Assembly: GCA_902762355.1 (NCBI GenBank)
Contig: CACWNR010000004.1
Coordinates: forward strand, 1 to 64,000
DNA from: an uncultured Bacteroidales bacterium
GTDB lineage: Bacteria > Bacteroidota > Bacteroidia > Bacteroidales > Paludibacteraceae
Direction: 5' to 3'
DNA length: 64,000 bases
The position numbers and the translations under genes are program-made. Positions within the stretch are counted from its first letter, which is position 1; each line of letters begins with the position of its first letter. Below the pieces are notes generated by a model. It saw only the letters and a program-made list of their open reading frames with translations. It had not been told where the DNA came from and made no database searches. Shown piece by piece: positions 58,971 through 64,000 of this stretch.

Positions 58971-59951
58971 AGGCAACTCTTCGCCGTTGCGGCCGATGAG
59001 GTTACATCCGTATTCGGGTTTCGTGATATGCCCGATGATGTACAGGTCTTCCACCGGAATCAGTTTCTCGTAGTCGTCCAGCGAGCAGGTGAACAGCAGT
59101 TCGTAGTCTTCGCCACCGTTCAAAGCACAGGTCACAATATTGAGGTTCATCTCCTCTGCCAGCGAAGCTGCCTCGAAATCAATCGGCAGTTTATCCTCGT
59201 AGATACAGCATCCGACACCCGACTGACTGCATATATGCAGCAGTTCGGACGACAGTCCGTCACTCACGTCCATCATCGCGGTGGGCTTGATGCCGGCTTT
59301 CTTTAAGGCCTCGATGATATCGCGTCTTGCCTCGGGTTTAAGTTGTCGCTCCAACAGATACTCCTTGCCGGAAAAGTCCGGTTGTTCAGCATTCGCGAGC
59401 CGTTCCCGTTCGAGCAGTTGGAGTCCCATATAGGCCGTTCCTAAGTTACCGCTCACGCAGATGAGGTCGTTCAGTTTGGCTCCGTTACGATAGACGATAT
59501 CCTTCGCGTTGGCGGTTCCAAGACAGGTGATCGAGATAGTCAGTCCCGTCATCGAAGCGCAGGTGTCACCACCCACGAGATCCACGCCGTAACGCTCGCA
59601 TGCCAGACGGATGCCGCTATACAGCGCCTCGATGTCCTCCACCGAGAAACGCTTGCTGATACCCAGACTCACCGTGATCTGTGTCGGCGTGCCGTTCATC
59701 GCGTAGATGTCCGAGAAATTGACCACCGCAGCTTTATAACCGAGGTGTTTCAGCGGTACATACTCCAAATTAAAATGGATGCCTTCGAGCAGCATGTCGG
59801 TGGTCATCAGCACTTTCTTTGCACCGAAATCCATGACGGCACAATCGTCGCCGACACCCTTCTTCGTGCTCGGTTGAACGGGTTTCAGATCCTTGGTCAG
59901 ATGCTTGATCAAACCAAACTCACCCATCGTCGATATTTCAGTTCTTGCCAT
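58926..59951 (-). CDS. thiL: Thiamine-monophosphate kinase
   Basis: 341 residues. EFGLIKHLTK, GVGDDCAVMDFG, TTDMLLEGIHF, SLGISKRFS, GGDTCAS, and VSGNLGTAYMGLQLL are all ThiL motifs that bind ATP, magnesium and TMP. Makes thiamine diphosphate. Its stop lies inside the 3' end of the HddC-GmhB gene. A -7-type box TATCTTTG lies at 59972-59979 on the minus strand, with a TTTG only 17 bp from it. Confidence 0.94.
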   Translation of the reverse strand: MARTEISTMGEFGLIKHLTKDLKPVQPSTKKGVGDDCAVMDFGAKKVLMTTDMLLEGIHFNLEYVPLKHLGYKAAVVNFSDIYAMNGTPTQITVSLGISKRFSVEDIEALYSGIRLACERYGVDLVGGDTCASMTGLTISITCLGTANAKDIVYRNGAKLNDLICVSGNLGTAYMGLQLLERERLANAEQPDFSGKEYLLERQLKPEARRDIIEALKKAGIKPTAMMDVSDGLSSELLHICSQSGVGCCIYEDKLPIDFEAASLAEEMNLNIVTCALNGGEDYELLFTCSLDDYEKLIPVEDLYIIGHITKPEYGCNLIGRNGEELPLKAQGWNAFEEAHA

Positions 59952-60059
59952 AATACGCCTAATTTAGCGTGCAAAGATAGTAATAAATCCTGAAAGCAAA
60001 AAACGAAAAGCAGAAAATTTATCAAAATGAGCACATTTTTTGCTAAAAATGCGCGCGCA

Positions 60060-60091
60060 CTTGCGTATATCAAATAAAATTTGTATCTTTG
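60060..60091 (+). promoter_or_regulatory. Promoter of ruvA-sprA
   Basis: CTTG (60060-60063), 20 bp, TATCTTTG (60084-60091), extended -33 CTTGCGTATATCA. Confidence 0.87.
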
Positions 60092-60110
60092 CAGGCTTTT
60101 TGTATGCATT

Positions 60111-60716
60111 ATGATAGAATATATTAAAGGAATATTAACGGATTTGAACCCGACGGAGGCGGTGATAGAGGCTGCGGGCGTGGGGTACGGAATCGCGATC
60201 ACGTTGCCCTCCTACTCGGCTTTAGTCGGCAGCGAAGACAAAGAAGTGAAGCTCTTCATCACGGAGATCATCCGCGAGGATACGCATGAGGTGTATGGGT
60301 TCGTGACGAAGACAGAGCGGCAGATCTTCGAGTTGCTGATGACGGTGAGCGGTATCGGTGCCGCCACGGCGCGTATGATCCTCTCTGCGTTCACGGCCGA
60401 AGAGTTGCGTATGCTCATCGCGACGGGTAACGCCAAGGCGATGGCGAAGGTGAAGGGTCTGGGAACGAAGACTGCCGAGCGTATCATCGTCGATCTCAAA
60501 GATAAAGCCATCAAGCTCGATCTGGGTGGTGATCCGACGGAGATTCCGATGCTCGATGTAGAAGCGGAGAGCGGTGTCAAGGCCGAAGCGATCAGTGCAC
60601 TGACAATGCTTGGTTTTGCGGCGAACGCCAGCGGTAAGGCCGTGGATAAGATTCTCAAAGCAGACCCGAGTCTCAAGGTAGAAGCCGTTATTCGTGAAGC
60701 ATTAAAAATGCTCTAA
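60111..60716 (+). CDS. ruvA: Holliday junction branch migration protein RuvA
   Basis: 201 residues from 60111, since MIEYIKGILTDLNPTEAVIEAAGVGYGI is the family start. OB fold (1-63), two HhH motifs ('LLMTVSGIGAATARMILSAF', 'KVKGLGTKTAERIIVDLKDK'), a linker, and the C-terminal domain III (~155-201) that contacts RuvB. The sprA gene follows with no gap, a common order in Bacteroidota. Confidence 0.96.
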   Translation: MIEYIKGILTDLNPTEAVIEAAGVGYGIAITLPSYSALVGSEDKEVKLFITEIIREDTHEVYGFVTKTERQIFELLMTVSGIGAATARMILSAFTAEELRMLIATGNAKAMAKVKGLGTKTAERIIVDLKDKAIKLDLGGDPTEIPMLDVEAESGVKAEAISALTMLGFAANASGKAVDKILKADPSLKVEAVIREALKML

Positions 60717-63700
60717 TTGAAAAAACTCCTATACATAGTATTGTTGCTGTGGCTGCCGTTAGGAACGGTAGTTCAGCATACATATGCCCAGAAGACGCTG
60801 AAGGAGCTCGTGGCGGAGGAGAAAGCGCGTAAGGAGGCGGAGAAGAAAGCCAAAGAGGAGGAGAAAGCGCGAGAGGAAGCGGAACGAGCTAAGAGAGAAG
60901 AGCAAAGAGCTAAGAGGGAAGAGCAACGGGCTAAGTTAGAAGCCGGTGAGCTGACGCCCGAGGAGGCGGCGGACTTCGTGACGGAGACAGACAGCTCGTA
61001 TTGGGCGCCGACGCGCGTGAAGCAACTCGGGGCGCAGAACTACGGCGAGTTGACACGCCCGAACAGTTCGCTCGATCTGAATGATCCGGAAAACATCACC
61101 ACCACCGTGGAGTACCAACCCGAGACGGGCACGTACGTCATCCGCACCAAACTCGGCGACACGGACATCACGACGCCGTACATGCTCACGCAGGACGAGT
61201 ACAACCACTACGCCGAGCGCCAGATCATGCATTCGTACTGGCAACAGAAGATTGGCGAAGTGGAGCACAACAACGAGAAGAAGTTCGACATTACGGACAT
61301 GAAGTTCAACATCGGTCCGGCTGATAAAGTGTTCGGTCCGGGTGGTGTCCAACTGAAGATGCAGGGATCGGCCGAGTTGCTGTTCGGTTTCAAGCACCAA
61401 TACATCAACAACCCCTCGCTCACTGTACGCGCGCGCAATAATAACATCTTCGATTTCGACGAGAAGATCCAGGCGAGCATCCAGGGTAAGGTGGGCTCGA
61501 AGCTCAATTTCAACATGAGTTATAACACGGAGGCATCGTTCGCCTTCGACCAGCAGAACCTCAAACTCAACTACAAGGGCGAAGAGGACGATATCATCCA
61601 GTCCCTCGAGGCGGGAAACGTGACGATGGACTTGCCCTCCAACCTCATCCGAGGCAGTCAGGCGCTGTTCGGTATCAAGGCAAACCTCAAATTCGGTAAG
61701 TTGAAGATCCAAGCTTTGGTGAGCCAGCAGAACAGTGAGGCGCAGACGGTGAGCAGTAAGGGCGGTGCGCAGATGACGAAGTTCGATGTGTCCGGCGATA
61801 ACTACGACGAGAACCGACATTTCTTCCTCAGTCATTTCTTCCGCGATTTCTATGAGCGCGCGATGGAGACCGTGCCGTACGTGTCGAGTGGTTTCACGAT
61901 CAATAAGATCGAGGTCTGGATCACAAACAAACGCGGTAACTACGACCAGGCACGTAATATCGTGGCATTCGTCGATCTGGGAGAGAACACGAGCCACACG
62001 CAGTACGCCTGGGGCGGCAGTCCGAGTGCTGCGCCGGATAACAAGACCAATGTACTCTACTCGACCGTGAGTGCGACCGATTTCCGTGATTTCCAGCAGA
62101 CGACCTCGGCGCTCGAAGGGCTGGGCATGGAGAGCGGAACGGACTTCGAGAAAGTCGAGTCCGCGCGCCTGCTGACGAGCGGTGAGTACACGCTCAACAG
62201 TGCGTTGGGTTATATATCGCTCAAGTCGGCGCTCAACCAAGACGAGGTGCTCGCCGTGGCATTCGAATATACGTATAACGGTCAGGTGTATCAGGTGGGT
62301 GAGTTCTCGACGGATAACGTGGCGGACACGGCTACCAGTCTCTCGCCGAAGACCCCGTCTGCGTTGGCATTGAAGATGTTGAAGTCCAGCGCCAACGCGC
62401 CGCGATTTAAGAACCGAGGCACGTGGGACTTGATGATGAAGAACATATACTCTTTGGGGGCGACATCGATCCAGCAGGATAAGTTCGAGCTCTACGTGAC
62501 CTACCGTAATGACTCGGTCGGCACGGATCTGCAGTACCTCGACGAAGGACCGATCAAGGGCAAACAACTGCTGCGCGTGATGAACCTCGACCGCCTCGAC
62601 CAGAAGCATAACATCACCTCCGACGGACGATTCGACTTCATCGAAGGTCTGACGGTGTACTCGAGCGGCGGTAAGATCATCTTCCCGGTGCTGGAGCCTT
62701 TCGGTAGTCACTTGGCAGCGACCTTGGGCAACGACCCTGCGTTGACAGCCAAATACTGCTTCCAAGAACTGTACGACTCGACGCTCGTGGTGGCGCAGGA
62801 GTTGAGCGAGAAGAATAAGTTCCACCTGACCGGTAAGTACAAAGGTACGAACGGCAGCGAGATCCGTCTGGGCGCGATGAACGTGCCGCGCGGATCGGTG
62901 ACCGTCACCGCCGGTGGTGCCACCCTCATCGAGAACGTGGACTACACCGTGGACTACACGATGGGAACGGTGACGATCCTCAACACGTCGATCCTCGAGT
63001 CCGGTACGAACGTTGATGTCAAGTTGGAGAACCAATCAACCTTCTCCATGCAGCGTAAGAGTCTCTTCGGTGCGCACCTCGAGTATGAGTTCAACAAAGA
63101 CCTCGTCATCGGCGGTACGATCATGCACCTGCGCGAGCGTCCGTTGACCACGAAAGTGAACACGGGTTCAGAGCCACTGGCGAACACGATCTGGGGTGTG
63201 AACGGAAGCTGGAAGACCGAACTGCAGTGGCTCACCAATGCCATCGATAAGATCCCTTGGATCACGGCGACCGCTCCTTCTACGTTCCAGATCAGCGCCG
63301 AGTTCGCGCATCTCATCCCGGGTCACACCCGCGATGTGGGCTCCGTCGGAACGGCGTACATAGACGATTTTGAAAACACGACCACCAATATCGACGTGCA
63401 TTATCCGAGTTATTGGTTCTTAGCCTCCACGCCGACGGTCTTCCCGGAATCGAAGATCAACCTCACGCGTGACACAGCGGCGTATAACATCAACCGCGCG
63501 CACATCGGTTGGTTCGCCGTCGACCCTATCTTCGGTTACCCGCAGTCGAACACACCGGCGCACCTGCGCGATGACCTGCGAGCACTCAGTGACCACCGTA
63601 CACGTATCGTCTATCAGGATGAGATCTACCCAAACCGCCAGGAAGCAAGCAACGTGGATACGAAGTTAGCCGTCCTCAACCTGGCGTACTACCCCGAGGA

Positions 63701-64000
63701 GCGCGGTCCGTATAACCTCAATGCGAGCGAACTCAATGCGGACGGTAAACTCAAGAACCCGAAGCAGCGTTGGGGTGGTATCATGCGGCGACTGGATAAC
63801 ACGGATTTTGAGAAAGCCAATATCGAGTATATTCAGTTCTGGCTGATGGATCCGGCACTCACCAACCCAGAGCATGCGACCGATTACGAAGGTGTGCTGT
63901 ACTTCAACCTCGGTGACGTGAGTGAGGATATCTTACGGGACGGCAAGAAATCGTTTGAGCACGGTATGCCGCTCGCCGAGACCGATCAGGGACGTATCGA
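60717..64000 (+). CDS. sprA: Type IX secretion translocon SprA (Sov), 3'-truncated by the window
   Basis: Frame open from a TTG at 60717 directly after the ruvA TAA to the end (1094 codons seen; complete SprA is ~2300-2500). Signal peptide ends YAQ. A highly charged coil (~25-76) is followed by SprA segments: TRVKQLGAQNYGELTRPNSS, 'LTQDEYNHYAERQIMHSYW', 'FNIGPADKVFGPGGVQLKMQ', 'KVGSKLNFNMSYNTEASFAF', and at the right end RGPYNLNAS and 'RWGGIMRRLDNTDFEKANIE'. SprA forms the giant 36-strand outer-membrane pore of the T9SS. Part of the N-terminal coil is encoded by a heptamer array (60887-60942). Confidence 0.95.
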   Translation, partial: MKKLLYIVLLLWLPLGTVVQHTYAQKTLKELVAEEKARKEAEKKAKEEEKAREEAERAKREEQRAKREEQRAKLEAGELTPEEAADFVTETDSSYWAPTRVKQLGAQNYGELTRPNSSLDLNDPENITTTVEYQPETGTYVIRTKLGDTDITTPYMLTQDEYNHYAERQIMHSYWQQKIGEVEHNNEKKFDITDMKFNIGPADKVFGPGGVQLKMQGSAELLFGFKHQYINNPSLTVRARNNNIFDFDEKIQASIQGKVGSKLNFNMSYNTEASFAFDQQNLKLNYKGEEDDIIQSLEAGNVTMDLPSNLIRGSQALFGIKANLKFGKLKIQALVSQQNSEAQTVSSKGGAQMTKFDVSGDNYDENRHFFLSHFFRDFYERAMETVPYVSSGFTINKIEVWITNKRGNYDQARNIVAFVDLGENTSHTQYAWGGSPSAAPDNKTNVLYSTVSATDFRDFQQTTSALEGLGMESGTDFEKVESARLLTSGEYTLNSALGYISLKSALNQDEVLAVAFEYTYNGQVYQVGEFSTDNVADTATSLSPKTPSALALKMLKSSANAPRFKNRGTWDLMMKNIYSLGATSIQQDKFELYVTYRNDSVGTDLQYLDEGPIKGKQLLRVMNLDRLDQKHNITSDGRFDFIEGLTVYSSGGKIIFPVLEPFGSHLAATLGNDPALTAKYCFQELYDSTLVVAQELSEKNKFHLTGKYKGTNGSEIRLGAMNVPRGSVTVTAGGATLIENVDYTVDYTMGTVTILNTSILESGTNVDVKLENQSTFSMQRKSLFGAHLEYEFNKDLVIGGTIMHLRERPLTTKVNTGSEPLANTIWGVNGSWKTELQWLTNAIDKIPWITATAPSTFQISAEFAHLIPGHTRDVGSVGTAYIDDFENTTTNIDVHYPSYWFLASTPTVFPESKINLTRDTAAYNINRAHIGWFAVDPIFGYPQSNTPAHLRDDLRALSDHRTRIVYQDEIYPNRQEASNVDTKLAVLNLAYYPEERGPYNLNASELNADGKLKNPKQRWGGIMRRLDNTDFEKANIEYIQFWLMDPALTNPEHATDYEGVLYFNLGDVSEDILRDGKKSFEHGMPLAETDQGRI
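60887..60942. repeat. Heptamer array GAGCTAA/GAGGGAA in sprA
   Basis: Eight 7-bp units: GAGCTAA, GAGAGAA, GAGCAAA, GAGCTAA, GAGGGAA, GAGCAAC, GGGCTAA, GTTAGAA. Codes for RAKREEQ repeats of 7 residues. Confidence 0.88.

Noticed and set aside
60936-63035. 699-codon open frame on the minus strand
   Set aside because: It is the shadow of sprA on the plus strand; composition is rich in R, H and V with no domain, and the plus frame has clear SprA motifs.

Overview
The window is Bacteroidota chromosome, most likely order Bacteroidales. The evidence is a set of promoters of the TTTG-N20-TAnnTTTG type, A-rich leaders without Shine-Dalgarno boxes, a type IX secretion translocon gene (sprA, running off the right end), a gldG homologue, DUF4491, DUF4861 and DUF5683 proteins, and a tyrosine recombinase of the Bacteroidota kind beside a tRNA without an encoded CCA. 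I cannot assign a family or genus.

Layout. (1) 1-5511, + strand: a tight run of small accessory genes (PARG-like, NUDIX, YbjQ, HTH, EamA half-transporter, MmcQ/YjbR, AlkZ-related, alpha/beta hydrolase, ICMT, AlkD, YqiA). Several are visibly broken. The run ends at a strong terminator. (2) 5595-7868: a degenerate ~27-bp tandem array, an integrase, and tRNA-Gln(CUG) with displaced tRNA 3'-end copies. (3) 7869-14243, - strand: small-enzyme operons (DUF1295, nitroreductase, DUF1294, YjjG-like HAD, outer-membrane and DUF4491 proteins, then gpx-msrA-wHTH), again with gene remnants. (4) 14398-25640: dnaE-nadD, a lipoprotein pair, folC, gmk, yicC, mnmE, and divergent nrnA. (5) 25637-38439, + strand: parvulin, gldG, LysM/periplasmic-binding protein, PorT-like barrel, kduI-kduD-DUF4861 uronate genes, GT9, parA-parB, DUF5683, MltD, MerR. 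(6) 38436-52445: surface-glycan block (GtrA, FAD oxidoreductase, YfhO, nucleotidyltransferase-HAD-kinase-nucleotidyltransferase paralogue, glycosyltransferases, LicD, and an asparagine-synthase-like/TagD fusion). (7) 52735-58970: kdsC, kdsD and ispD on -, then a GT4 enzyme and a complete-looking GDP-heptose set (hddA, gmhA, hddC-gmhB fusion) on +. (8) 58926-64000: thiL (-), ruvA and sprA (+).

The most striking unexplained structure is a population of short heptanucleotide tandem arrays (about 18 loci, several sequence families). They lie at gene junctions, where they supply start and stop codons, and also inside conserved enzymes, where 21-bp multiples keep frame and add low-complexity loops (MnmE, NrnA, FolC, IspD, GldG, a glycosyltransferase, a DUF1295 protein, SprA). 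A related period-9 array, palindromic insertions in gldG and a NUDIX gene, and the ~27-bp array suggest a chromosome rich in short repeat insertion. The most interesting protein-level candidate is the two-gene unit of LicD plus a PP-loop (asparagine-synthase-like)/cytidylyltransferase fusion, possibly linked to the LicC-like/HAD/kinase quartet nearby. Together these could make and transfer a CDP-activated phospho-substituent onto a surface glycan.

Limits: all assignments come from reading motifs by eye. Frameshifts in the accessory genes could be real decay or assembly errors.
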